Positions 28,336-36,390 of a stretch of DNA of 64,000 nt are shown here, one piece after another (position 1 is the stretch's first letter; every line of letters starts with the position of its first letter). The position numbers and the translations under genes were made by a program. Below the pieces are notes generated by a model. That model saw only the letters and a list, made by a program, of their open reading frames with translations, was not told the DNA's origin and searched no databases. Source of the stretch: Achromobacter pestifer (GTDB lineage Bacteria > Pseudomonadota > Gammaproteobacteria > Burkholderiales > Burkholderiaceae_B); NCBI RefSeq assembly GCF_013267355.1, contig NZ_CP053985.1, positions 4,402,001 to 4,466,000 of the forward strand, given 5' to 3'.

Positions 28336-28426
28336 ACCAGAGGAAGCGGGCGGCGGTGGCGACGTAGACCAGCGCGCACGCCACGGCCACGGCGGAAAGG
28401 GTAGGGGCGACGGTCAGAGCGTTCAT
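28217..28426 (-). pseudogene. 5' remnant of a lysis-region membrane protein
   Basis: Starts with an ATGA overlap on the holin-like gene and encodes MNALTVAPTLSAVAVACALVYVATAARFLWY. This is one membrane helix typical of small phage membrane proteins of the lysis cassette. From about codon 31 the frame runs into gene I in the wrong frame (VQRTGAVDRRNEAPQ...). Only about 90 bp of the original gene remain. The joint marks a deletion that removed the lysis genes and V, W, J. Confidence 0.65.
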
Positions 28427-28791
28427 TTCTTTTCCCCGTTGCGAGGCAGGCGCAGCAGTGCCCCCAGGTCGATATCGGGCGCGATGGCCAGCAGCTTGAG
28501 CGCGAACGGCACGATGACCAGGGCGCCGATGAGCGCGGGCAGGAAGGTTTCCTTGGCCAGCTCGCGGGCGACGATTTCGCCGGCGCCGCCGTAACCGCAG
28601 AACGCGGACAGCAGAAAGGAAACGAAGCGCTTCCAGGCGGTCAGGTCCTTTTTCGTGCTGGCCACCAGCGCTGCGCCGATGACCGCGCCGAATACGGCGT
28701 TTGCATCAACGAGAGGCAGGATTTGCGCTATGGCCGCGCCCGATATGAGCGTGGTGGCCATTGCGCCGGTAACGGTCGAGGGTTCGGCCAT
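28423..28791 (-). CDS. Phage holin-like membrane protein
   Basis: 122 aa with three hydrophobic segments (about 8-25, 28-48 and 80-102) and a charged C-terminal tail RLPRNGEKK. It follows tail gene X by 4 nt, where P2-like phages place holin genes, and matches the putative-holin type (ILPLVDANAVFGAVIGAALVASTKKDLTAWKR). It could still form membrane lesions, but the endolysin gene that should follow is lost. Confidence 0.75.
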   Translation of the reverse strand: MAEPSTVTGAMATTLISGAAIAQILPLVDANAVFGAVIGAALVASTKKDLTAWKRFVSFLLSAFCGYGGAGEIVARELAKETFLPALIGALVIVPFALKLLAIAPDIDLGALLRLPRNGEKK

Positions 28792-28795
28792 GCTT

Positions 28796-29002
28796 TCAGT
28801 CCCAGAGGGTGACGGTCTGCGCCGTCGAAGGTTGAGGGGCCGAATCTGGAAGCGTCAGCAGCAGACCATGCGGCAGCACTGGCCCCAGATCCGCTAAGCC
28901 GGGATTCAGCTCATAGGTTTGTTCCACCACGTCGCGCGTGGTGCCAAGGTGGCGCCAGCAGATTGCGTCGACTGTGTCGCCTTGTTGCGCCCGTACCTGC
29001 AT
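28796..29002 (-). CDS. X: Phage tail protein gpX
   Basis: 68 aa LysM-like tail protein: VRAQQGDTVDAICWRHLGTTRDVVEQTYELNPGLADLGPVLPHG is the classic gpX sequence. In P2 gpX is an essential tail component. Its ATG overlaps the gene L stop by 1 nt (TGATG). It is intact. Confidence 0.9.
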   Translation of the reverse strand: MQVRAQQGDTVDAICWRHLGTTRDVVEQTYELNPGLADLGPVLPHGLLLTLPDSAPQPSTAQTVTLWD

Positions 29003-29391
29003 CAGATCAGCTCCACGACGGTGCGGCGCCGGTCCTGAACGTCGGCGACGGACCAGCGCGCATTGCGTCGGTGATCTTCCGGTGTGTCAGCCAGCCAGTC
29101 CGCACGCTTCTGGCCCGCTGCGGTCGTGTCGTAGTCGGCCATGCGTTCGATGAGATCGGCCTTGGCCAAGCTGTAGACGGCGCGCTCGTAGGCGATTACA
29201 CGGCGCGTCCTGCCGTCGATCTGCGCGCCTGCCGGCACGTCCGCCAGGGACGCGTGGCCCTGGCCTTGCATGTCCTCTTTCCAGGCGGCCAGATCGTTGG
29301 CGACTTCCAGAATGGCGCCCAGTAATGCGTGGCGTAGGCGCGGGTTCGTCACTGTGCCATCAAGCCGCAGGGCAAGCCGCGCGGCTTCCAT
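29002..29391 (-). pseudogene. L: Head completion gene L, 5' end lost
   Basis: 129 codons from the first ATG. The L-type sequence actually begins about 12 codons upstream (NDGFFPDFD just before it). It contains LALRLDGTVTNPRLRHALLGAILEVANDLAAW and ends WSVADVQDRRRTVVELI, as P2-like gpL does. Relatives start about 20-35 residues earlier. At about 29,420-29,432 the sequence changes to gene P on the other strand. A shortened protein could be made, but the natural start is gone. Confidence 0.75.
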
Positions 29392-29422
29392 GTCGAAGTC
29401 AGGAAAAAATCCGTCATTCTTG

Positions 29423-30775
29423 ATGACGGTCTTCCGTGAATCGCTGTTTGAGTATCAAAAGGTCTGGTTGCGGAATGCCGATGAGCGCACACGCATGATC
29501 TTGAAGTCTCGGCAGATCGGCGCTACTTGGTACTTTGCGCGCGAGGCGCTGGAAGACGCGATACGCACAGGCCGGAATCAGATCTTTCTGTCCGCGTCGA
29601 AGGCGCAGGCCCACGTCTTCAAGCAATACATCGTGCAGTTTGCACGCGAAGCCGCGGACGTGGACTTGAAGGGCGATCCCATCGTGTTGCCCAATGGCGC
29701 GCACCTCTATTTCCTGGGGACGAATGCGCGGACGGCGCAGAGCTACCACGGCAATTTCTATTTCGATGAGTTTTTCTGGGTGCCGAAGTTCGGCGAGTTG
29801 AACAAGGTGGCCAGCGGGATGGCGCTGCATAAGCGCTGGCGCAAAACCTATTTCTCTACGCCGTCGAACATGGCGCATGAGGCGTACCCGCTTTGGACTG
29901 GGGACGCGTTCAACAAGCGCCGAGCTAAGCGTGAACAGGTGGCCATCGAGCTGGCGCATTCGATCCTGAAAAATGGCCACCGATGCGATGACAAGATCTG
30001 GCGCCAGATCGTCACCATTCTGGACGCGGAGGCCGGCGGCTGCGATCTGTTCGACATCGACGATCTGCGGCTTGAGTACAGCCCGGATCAGTTCGAAAAC
30101 CTGCTGATGTGCGGGTTCATCGATGACACCGCGTCCCTCTTCCCTCTGGCGATGTTGCAAGGGTGCATGGTTGATTCAATGGTTGAGTGGATCGACGTGC
30201 AGCAGTTCCTGCAGCGGCCCTACGGCTACAACCCGGTCTTGGTCGGCTATGACCCGGCACTTTCGGGCGATTCAGCTGGTTGCGTGGTACTGGCCGCTCC
30301 CTTGACTCCGGGAGGGAAATTTCGCGTGCTGGAGCGTCACCAGTTTCGGGGTATGGACTTCAAGGCACAGGCGCAGAAGATCAAGGAAATTACGGAGCGA
30401 TACGCCGTCGTCTACATCGGTGTAGACGCGACCGGGATAGGGCAGGGTGTCTATCAGTTGGTGAAGCAGTTCTTCCCTAGTACGCGTGCTTATACGTACT
30501 CGCCCGAAGTCAAAGGCCGCCTTGTCATGAAAGCGCTTGATGTCACTAGGGACAAGCGACTGGAGTTCGACGCCGGCGCCACGGATCTGGCGCAGGCCAT
30601 GATGGCAATTCGCAAGACGATGACCGCGAGCGGCCGCAGCGTGACGTATGACGCGGGCCGCGCCAATGACACAGGTCATGCGGACCTGGCCTGGGCGCTC
30701 ATGCATGCATTGGACTTTGAACCGCTCGAAGGTGCGAGCGGTGCACAACAAGGATTTATGGAGATCTACCAGTGA
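29423..30775 (+). pseudogene. P: Terminase large subunit gpP, 5' end lost
   Basis: About 450 codons from ATG 29423. It carries the ATPase core MILKSRQIGATWYFA (P-loop) and NFYFDEFFW (Walker B), and the C-terminal nuclease segment VLVGYDPALSGDSAGCVVL. Complete P2-like gpP has about 590 aa, with an N-terminal HTH region that is absent here. Similarity starts abruptly at FRESLFEYQKVW. The frame runs further upstream, but that part is antisense to gene L. Gene Q follows with a GTGA overlap. DNA packaging is presumably dead. Confidence 0.82.
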
Positions 30776-31818
30776 AGCGAGGAAAGAACATCCGCCGCGA
30801 TGCGGCCGAGCGCGCGCAGGCCGCGCAGCATGCGACGGCACCAGCAGCGGTCGAAGCGTATTCCTTCGGTGATCCTGAGCCGGTGCTTGATCGGCGGGAA
30901 ATTCTGGACTATCTGGAGTCCTGGCGAAACGGAAAATGGTATGAGCCGCCTGTGAACTACAGCGGCCTGTCCAAGTCATTCCGCGCGAGCGTTCACCACA
31001 GTTCGGCGATCTACTTCAAGGCCAACATCCTGGCGTCAACGTTGGAACCTACGTCACTTTTCTCGCGCGAGACATGCCACAAGATGGCAATCGACTATCA
31101 GATATTCGGCAACGCCTACGCGGAACGGCGCGACAGTCTCACGGGCAAGCCGTTGACGCTGCAGCACGCGCTAGCCAAGTACACGCGGCGCGGCGTGGAG
31201 GAAGATCAATTCTTCTTCGTGCCGTCGATTGGTCTGGAGCATGAGTTTCCGCGCGGCAAGGTGTTCAGCATCCTGCAGCCGGACCCTGACCAAGAAATCT
31301 ACGGTATGCCCGAGTATCTGGCGGCGCTGAATTCGGCTTGGTTGAACGAGTCGGCCACCTTGTTCCGCCGCAAGTACTACCTGAACGGCAGTCATGCCGG
31401 CTTCGTGATGTACGTGACCGACACGCTGCAGGATCAGAAGTATGTGGACGGGATCCGCAATGCGATGAAGGATGCGAAGGGGCCGGGCAACTTTCGCAAT
31501 ATGTTCGTGTATGCGCCGGGCGGCAAGAAGGACGGCCTACAGATCATTCCCATCAGCGAAGTCGCGGCGCGTGATGATTTTTTCAACATCAAGAACGTCA
31601 GCCGTGATGATGTGCTGGCAGCGCACCGCGTGCCGCCGCAGCTCCTTGGTCTGGTGCCGACGAATAGCGGCGGCTTCGGGACGCCGATAGCCGCCGCCAA
31701 GGTTTTCGCTCGCAACGAGCTGGAGCCGCTACAGGCCAAGTTTCTGGCGCTCAACGATTGGCTGGGCGTCGAGGCGGTCCGGTTCAGGCCCTACGTGATC
31801 GAGGGCGACGACGCCTAG
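30772..31818 (+). CDS. Q: Phage portal protein gpQ
   Basis: 348 aa P2 gpQ-like portal that forms the DNA entry ring of the head. GTG at 30772 overlaps the gene P stop (GTGA). Hallmarks are GKWYEPPVNYSGLSKSFRASVHHSSAIYFK, NPLTLQ-type GKPLTLQHALAKYTRRG, and near the C terminus HRVPPQLLGLVPTNSGGFG. Length and frame are intact. It ends the P-Q transcript at a clear terminator. Confidence 0.92.
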   Translation: MKRGKNIRRDAAERAQAAQHATAPAAVEAYSFGDPEPVLDRREILDYLESWRNGKWYEPPVNYSGLSKSFRASVHHSSAIYFKANILASTLEPTSLFSRETCHKMAIDYQIFGNAYAERRDSLTGKPLTLQHALAKYTRRGVEEDQFFFVPSIGLEHEFPRGKVFSILQPDPDQEIYGMPEYLAALNSAWLNESATLFRRKYYLNGSHAGFVMYVTDTLQDQKYVDGIRNAMKDAKGPGNFRNMFVYAPGGKKDGLQIIPISEVAARDDFFNIKNVSRDDVLAAHRVPPQLLGLVPTNSGGFGTPIAAAKVFARNELEPLQAKFLALNDWLGVEAVRFRPYVIEGDDA

Positions 31819-31840
31819 AACCGGTGGACTGCTGACCCTT

Positions 31841-31868
31841 AGCCCGCCTTGCATGGCGGGCTTTTTTT
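31841..31868 (+). terminator. Intrinsic terminator after gene Q
   Basis: AGCCCGCC / GGCGGGCT stem of 8 bp with a 6-nt loop, followed by T7. It lies 22 nt after the portal stop. Confidence 0.92.
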
Positions 31869-31879
31869 ATTGCGCGTCG

Positions 31880-32182
31880 TCAGCGCGCCGACTCGGGCTT
31901 GTTGCCACCGCGCCGCTGGCCAGGGCGCACCGCCATTGGCTCATTCAAACAGGGTTCTGCCTGGACGTACTCGCGCAGTTCGTTCACCCGGTCGAGGATG
32001 TCTTGCCGATGACGCAGCCGGGCGGCGTGCGCTAATCCCGCTTCTAGCGTCACGATAACGCGCTGTAGGCGCCAGATCTCCCAGGCCATAGCTCGGGCCT
32101 CGTCCGTGGGGTTTTGCGCGTACAGCGTGCGTATGCGAGCCGCAGGCATAGGCGCGGGCGGCGGTCGGTCGATGAAATCCAT
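31880..32182 (-). CDS. Hypothetical phage protein near cos region
   Basis: 100 aa from ATG 32182 with GAGG 6 nt upstream. The N terminus is Pro-rich (MDFIDRPPPAPMPAARIRTLYA). A long helix follows, EARAMAWEIWRLQRVIVTLEAGLAHAARLRHRQDILDRVNELREYV, likely a coiled coil. It is convergent with gene Q across the terminator. No function is recognised. Its place between Q and the putative cos is a common site for small phage genes. Confidence 0.55.
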   Translation of the reverse strand: MDFIDRPPPAPMPAARIRTLYAQNPTDEARAMAWEIWRLQRVIVTLEAGLAHAARLRHRQDILDRVNELREYVQAEPCLNEPMAVRPGQRRGGNKPESAR

Positions 32183-32238
32183 GGGGTACCTCGAGGCACT
32201 GTACAAATATACAGTAAAACGAGGGTGTGCACCCCCTG

Positions 32239-32271
32239 GCGCGCAGTCTTCCCCCCTCCACGCCTGCGCGC
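32239..32271. other. Possible cos region
   Basis: GCGCGCAG (32239-32246) and CTGCGCGC (32264-32271) are perfect inverted arms around a 17-nt centre containing C6 and TCCACGC. It lies about 420 bp beyond the 3' end of gene Q, the same relative place as cos in P2. This is inferred only from position and symmetry. Confidence 0.3.
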
Positions 32272-32391
32272 TAAATAGGCGACAAAAGACTCACCCTTGA
32301 GTCACCCCTTGCCGCTAGGCTTTAAGTGCCTCAGCGACTGGATTGAGGCCATTGCCGCCTGACGCAATTCGATGCGGTAAAGACGCCGAAC

Positions 32392-33123
32392 TTAGAAGCT
32401 GGCGGCTACCCGTTCAATGTCGAACGGCTTTTGACCTGCTGATGCTCTTACCCCCGCCATTAGTCCCCAAATTGCCGAAGCAAGCAAGTTGACGTCCACA
32501 ATGCCTAAGGGGCGTCCAGGGATGTGAGTTGCTCGAATTTCAAACAAATTGGCAACGAAGTCGCGCAATTCATCGTGACACTTACGGGACCGGGGAATGG
32601 CCCTTACCATCGCATAAGAAATCTCATTTGCAAGCACCTCCAATGCTGCGTGAATTCGGCGGATGTAGAAGTCATTTTCTGCAAGTGCTGCCGTGGCGTT
32701 GTCCCAGCGACTTTTACTGTGCGCAGGGTCTACAACGTGCTGGAAGTACTCGACAAAACCTTCATCCGTTACGACAGCCGCTCGTGTAGCACTGAAATTG
32801 TGCGGCTTGGCAGCGTCGAGCAAGACTGTCGCCAAGTCGCTTCGACACTGTTTGTATGCGATCTGGATGCCATCGCGAACCATCGCGCGCGTTTTCCGCT
32901 CGGGTAGCTCCACGACTAGAAACCAGAAGACGAGGGTGATGAACAACCCGCTCCCCAGGTTGAATAGGATGGGGTTGCCTATGTGAAGCGCATACAACGG
33001 GCCTTCTAGAGAGGTGCCTTGAAGCCCACTGGGCAGAGGAACATCGGCCCCCGCGATGGTGAAGTACAGCGCGATCGCTATCACGACACTGATTACAAAA
33101 TTCCGCTTGCCATAGCCATGCAT
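32392..33123 (-). CDS. Two-TM membrane protein, prophage cargo
   Basis: 243 aa from ATG 33123 (GGGGAAG upstream; a TTG at 33135 is the alternative). Membrane helices lie near residues 8-26 (FVISVVIAIALYFTIAGA) and 50-70 (FNLGSGLFITLVFWFLVVEL). A soluble helical region of about 170 residues follows, with no motif I can name. The two helices plus a large cytosolic helical domain recall anti-phage or stress effectors that sense through the membrane, but this is only a resemblance. It sits in the Q-int accessory zone and is less GC-rich than the tail genes. Confidence 0.6.
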   Translation of the reverse strand: MHGYGKRNFVISVVIAIALYFTIAGADVPLPSGLQGTSLEGPLYALHIGNPILFNLGSGLFITLVFWFLVVELPERKTRAMVRDGIQIAYKQCRSDLATVLLDAAKPHNFSATRAAVVTDEGFVEYFQHVVDPAHSKSRWDNATAALAENDFYIRRIHAALEVLANEISYAMVRAIPRSRKCHDELRDFVANLFEIRATHIPGRPLGIVDVNLLASAIWGLMAGVRASAGQKPFDIERVAASF

Positions 33124-33244
33124 GTGCTTCCCCAAGATGTTCGAGTCGGCGGAGTTGTATCACGCCGCGTTGGCTTCGCCCATCTTTGTCTCTACTCATA
33201 GGGCTGTACCAGAAGTTGATTAATTTCTGCGCAGATCGGGGGAG

Positions 33245-33546
33245 GGGCTGGGAAAAGCCTAACCTTCCTAACCAGGCCTGAAGGTGATGTTTAAGTCATT
33301 GATTTATATTAATAATATTGGTTAGGTCTAAAACCTAACTTGGCCTAACCTAAAACCTAACCTCGACGTAAGCCATTGATTTATTTGGATATCTATTTTT
33401 TATAAGGTTAGGGTATAGAAACCTAACCAGGTTAGGCTTTGGTTAGGAAAAGGTTAGGTTTCTGCAAAGTCCGGAAACTCGCATGAATAAAGGCTCTCCG
33501 GTCAATTCGGCATATTCGGTTAGGAAGGTTAGGTTTTTCCCAGCCC
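33245..33546. repeat. GGTTAGG heptamer array with 29-bp terminal inverted repeats
   Basis: Within 302 bp there are 12 exact GGTTAGG/CCTAACC heptamers plus one near match, in both orientations (examples: 33258, 33267, 33320, 33344, 33356, 33406, 33422, 33430, 33441, 33452, 33518, 33527). The outer edges, 33245-33273 and 33518-33546, are reverse complements at 28 of 29 positions. The interior is AT-rich. No reading frame crosses it. It separates the membrane-protein gene from the HEPN/HNH pair. Options are an iteron-type replication origin, a protein-binding array or a small non-autonomous inverted-repeat element. Confidence 0.9.
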
Positions 33547-33621
33547 GTCCCAGAAATTTTGATCTTGACCACTCAAGCTGTGTAAGCTGGCAGCCAGTTC
33601 ATTGACCACAGTACATACATC

Positions 33622-34266
33622 ATGGCCCATGAAGTTTTCCATAATGGCAAGAAAGTAGGTGAGTTCGACGCTGAATCGCGTTGGGCTAATTCGCCTGCGG
33701 ATCAGGCAAGGATTGCAGATATCTTGGCTCCCTTCGCGACAGCCAAAGCGCCAATTAGTCAAGCGGAGCGCATGGCTAGCCATGCGCACGCGTTTGCCAC
33801 CGTTGCACTTCATCTGTACAACAACCACCGCACATCAACGATGCCGGGTATGCCGTCTTTTCTTCGGCCAGAATTTCTTTCGCCGTTCTGCGTCAACGCA
33901 AGCTTGGCCATAGAACTTATGCTCAAAGCCCTGGCTGAGATTCATGGAACAAATATTAAAAAAGTGCACGAGCTAGATAAATTGTTCAACGCTCTGCCCG
34001 TCGCTGCGCGGGCGCAACTGAATGCTGAAATTCGGAGCGTTGATGTGGACGGCCGACATTTCCCGGGGGGGCTTCAAGCGGCGTTGCCACAGATCAATAG
34101 GGCGTTTGTTGAGTGGCGATATGCCTATGAGCACTCGAACATAAGTCCCTTTCCCATGGACGGTGCTAGAGTGATCTTGGAGGCGTGCCGGCGTGCTCTA
34201 GTCGTCGCCTTTCAAAAAAGAGGAATAGCGTCGGCAACGGGAGGGAAAAGTGGGAACGAAAAATAG
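33622..34266 (+). CDS. HEPN-like protein, candidate defence gene
   Basis: 214 aa. The helical core SPFCVNASLAIELMLKALAEIHGTNIKKVHELDKLF is followed near the C terminus by FVEWRYAYEH. R166 and H171 there give an R-X4-H motif, the ribonuclease signature of HEPN domains. The KVHELDKLF helix also fits HEPN proteins. HEPN proteins commonly act in abortive infection or toxin systems by cutting RNA. The gene overlaps the next, an HNH-like gene, by 17 bp, implying a two-gene unit. Base composition is lower in GC than the host. Function is inferred from motif and setting. Confidence 0.6.
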   Translation: MAHEVFHNGKKVGEFDAESRWANSPADQARIADILAPFATAKAPISQAERMASHAHAFATVALHLYNNHRTSTMPGMPSFLRPEFLSPFCVNASLAIELMLKALAEIHGTNIKKVHELDKLFNALPVAARAQLNAEIRSVDVDGRHFPGGLQAALPQINRAFVEWRYAYEHSNISPFPMDGARVILEACRRALVVAFQKRGIASATGGKSGNEK

Positions 34267-35053
34267 GCGCTTGCAAGCCTTTCTTCAAGAGCATCCTTTG
34301 TGTTGCTACTGTGGAGGCAATGAGCCAGCGACAACGGAAGACCATTGGCCTCCGAGATCTGTGTTCAACGAGAGGAAGTGGCCTGATGGGTACGTCTTCC
34401 CGGCGTGTGATCGTTGCCAGATGGCGACGCCAAATGATGAGGCTCTATTTGCGCTGATTTGCCGAATGACCGCGCCAGGGGAACAGTCTTCCGCCTTTGG
34501 TGCAACTAATAAATTGATGAGGGCGGTGGCGGAGCGAGAGCCAGAGATTTATAGGTCGTTTCTGATGCCCGCGAATCAGAAACGAAAATGGCTGAAAGAA
34601 CGCGACATCACCCTTCCACCAGGATTGGGAACGAGCGATGTCCCGGTTGTCTCGTTGGCGCATCCTAATCTGAAGGCCCGCATTCGACGGTGTGCGACAA
34701 AGTTGTTTCTCAGTCTTCATTACTTACACACCAAGAAGATTCTGCCTTCCACAGGGGGAATTGTCCTCTCCGAGTTTAGCAACGTCGCTACGATAGAGCA
34801 GCAGGGGCTTGAAGTCTTCTCCCAAATGGCAGTCAATGTTCCTGAGATCAGATGGCAGCGGATGGACGTAACTCCGCAGTTCAAATACCGCTTTAGCGCA
34901 GATGCCCGCTGGGGGATAGGGTCCGTTTTCTTGGTTCAATTCAACGATGGAGTTGGGTTTGGCGCTATCTGCATTAGAGACTTGGCTCATTGCCCACCTG
35001 CTCAAGATAACGATCTCGTCCGTCCGTTCAGTTGGGGGGGATGCCATCGTTAA
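34250..35053 (+). CDS. HNH-like nuclease, candidate defence gene
   Basis: 267 aa from GTG 34250 with GGAGG upstream. The N terminus carries a treble-clef pattern: C18-X2-C21, then DHWPPRSVF with D31-H32, then C53-X2-C56. This is the layout of zinc-bound HNH endonucleases. The remaining 190 residues, without a recognised domain, may give specificity. It overlaps the HEPN-like gene by 17 bp and converges on the integrase gene with a 26-bp 3' overlap. The pair looks like prophage cargo; I know no named system with this exact makeup. Confidence 0.6.
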   Translation: MGTKNRRLQAFLQEHPLCCYCGGNEPATTEDHWPPRSVFNERKWPDGYVFPACDRCQMATPNDEALFALICRMTAPGEQSSAFGATNKLMRAVAEREPEIYRSFLMPANQKRKWLKERDITLPPGLGTSDVPVVSLAHPNLKARIRRCATKLFLSLHYLHTKKILPSTGGIVLSEFSNVATIEQQGLEVFSQMAVNVPEIRWQRMDVTPQFKYRFSADARWGIGSVFLVQFNDGVGFGAICIRDLAHCPPAQDNDLVRPFSWGGCHR

Positions 35054-36374
35054 TGTGAGAAGGGTCGATGTCCGGCAGCCAGTCCTGTGGGTCGCCAAGG
35101 ATCTGGGTTAGGTGTGCACCAAGGGCTTCAAAGGCATCCTGCCTTTGGCTCAGCATGGTCTGACGTTGATAGGTGCGCGTCACTTTCTTCGGCTCCTTGT
35201 GATTGAGGCAGCGATCGATCACGTCTTGGGTGAAGCCGAGTTCGCCCATGATGGTCGCCGCAGTGCGACGTAGATCGTGTTGCGTCCAATGGCCGCCGGG
35301 TAGATCTAAGTCGGTTGTGTTCTTTCGTCCGCGGATGGCCTTGGCGCGCCTTTGCCTGTCGGTAAGGCGCCGGGTGACTTCCTTTTCTGAGATGTGCCCG
35401 CCTTCTTTACCCGGAATGAGATATTCCCCAGTGCCTGGCAGCTTTAGCATTCGTTTCCAGACGGCTAAGGCAAAGTCGCTGAGGTGAACAAGGTGCGGTT
35501 TCCCATTCTTTGACACTTCGGCCGGGATGGTCCAATTCCTGGCTCGGACGTTCACGGCGCCCTTGCGACGGACTGAGGCCACTTCAATAGGGCGCGCTGC
35601 CGTGGCTAGTGTCCACCAGACCATCAACTCAGTATGCACGGGTAGCACGCGACGGCAGGCGACGTAGTAGCGTGATTTCTGAACCGGGGGCTTGGCCAGC
35701 ATGCTGCGTAGCATGGGCAGCTCCGCGTCCGACAGCACGCGCTCGCCTTCATTCTCTTGCCCACCAGCCTGCTTGCGCGCGATGGCTGCGGTGGGATCGC
35801 CTTGCATCCACTCGCGGGCGACAGCGAACCGGAACATCTGGCGCAGATTGGCCAGCACAAGATTGGCCGTCCGCATCTTCTTTTCCAATCTGGCTTTGTC
35901 GATGGCTTTCATCACATGGCCACGGCGGACCATGGAAAGAGGCACATCGGCCAGGAACGGAGCGACGTAGATGAGGTATCGGCCCTTGATGGATTTGTGG
36001 TCGTTTTCGCTTTTCCGGTTGGTCTCGATCTCCTGGGAAAACCAGACATTGAACAAGCGGCCTACAGTCTCCGGAATCGCGTCGCCCTCAGCATCGAGAA
36101 GGGCGGCGGCGTGCTTGGGGTCCATGCCTTTCTGTAGCATTTCCTGGCGCGCCTGGCGCATCTCTCTCGCGGCCTTTAGGCTCAGCAGCGGATAGGCTCC
36201 TAGATAAATGCGCTCCCTCTTGCCCGTGGTCGGCCCGGTGTAGCGAAAGATCCAGGCCCGCCGGCCATCAGGCCGAATGCGATGGATGAGGCCGCCTCCA
36301 TCGTTCAATTCGATTTCCTTCTCGCTGGGCCGCGCATTGCGTAGTGCCGTGTCGGTCAGTAGGTTGGTCGCCAT
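35028..36374 (-). CDS. int: Tyrosine integrase, P4 type
   Basis: 448 aa site-specific recombinase. The N-terminal arm-binding domain (DUF4102-like, LTDTALRNARPSEKEIELNDGGGL) is followed by a core-binding helical domain and then the catalytic domain. Catalytic residues are R261 (ATAARPIEV), H366 and R369 (HDLRRTAAT), H392 (LNHKE) and Y402 (TYQRQ). All are present, so the enzyme should be active. It is read away from attR, whose edge lies 165 bp upstream of its start; paired GGGGGGCCA sites lie between. The gene ends overlapping the HNH-like gene. Confidence 0.95.
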   Translation of the reverse strand: MATNLLTDTALRNARPSEKEIELNDGGGLIHRIRPDGRRAWIFRYTGPTTGKRERIYLGAYPLLSLKAAREMRQARQEMLQKGMDPKHAAALLDAEGDAIPETVGRLFNVWFSQEIETNRKSENDHKSIKGRYLIYVAPFLADVPLSMVRRGHVMKAIDKARLEKKMRTANLVLANLRQMFRFAVAREWMQGDPTAAIARKQAGGQENEGERVLSDAELPMLRSMLAKPPVQKSRYYVACRRVLPVHTELMVWWTLATAARPIEVASVRRKGAVNVRARNWTIPAEVSKNGKPHLVHLSDFALAVWKRMLKLPGTGEYLIPGKEGGHISEKEVTRRLTDRQRRAKAIRGRKNTTDLDLPGGHWTQHDLRRTAATIMGELGFTQDVIDRCLNHKEPKKVTRTYQRQTMLSQRQDAFEALGAHLTQILGDPQDWLPDIDPSHINDGIPPN

Positions 36375-36390
36375 CGAAAGCCTGGATCTT

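Noticed and set aside
29270..29422. N-terminal extension of the terminase frame (MSSFQAARSLATS...)
   Set aside because: It is antisense to gene L and unlike any terminase N terminus. It is an artefact of the deletion joint; ATG 29423 is the first plausible start.
33245..33546. CRISPR array or telomere reading of the GGTTAGG repeats
   Set aside because: Repeats are 7 nt, irregularly spaced and on both strands, with no uniform spacers and no cas genes, so it is not CRISPR. Similarity to eukaryotic telomere repeats is only in sequence; the setting is a chromosomal prophage.
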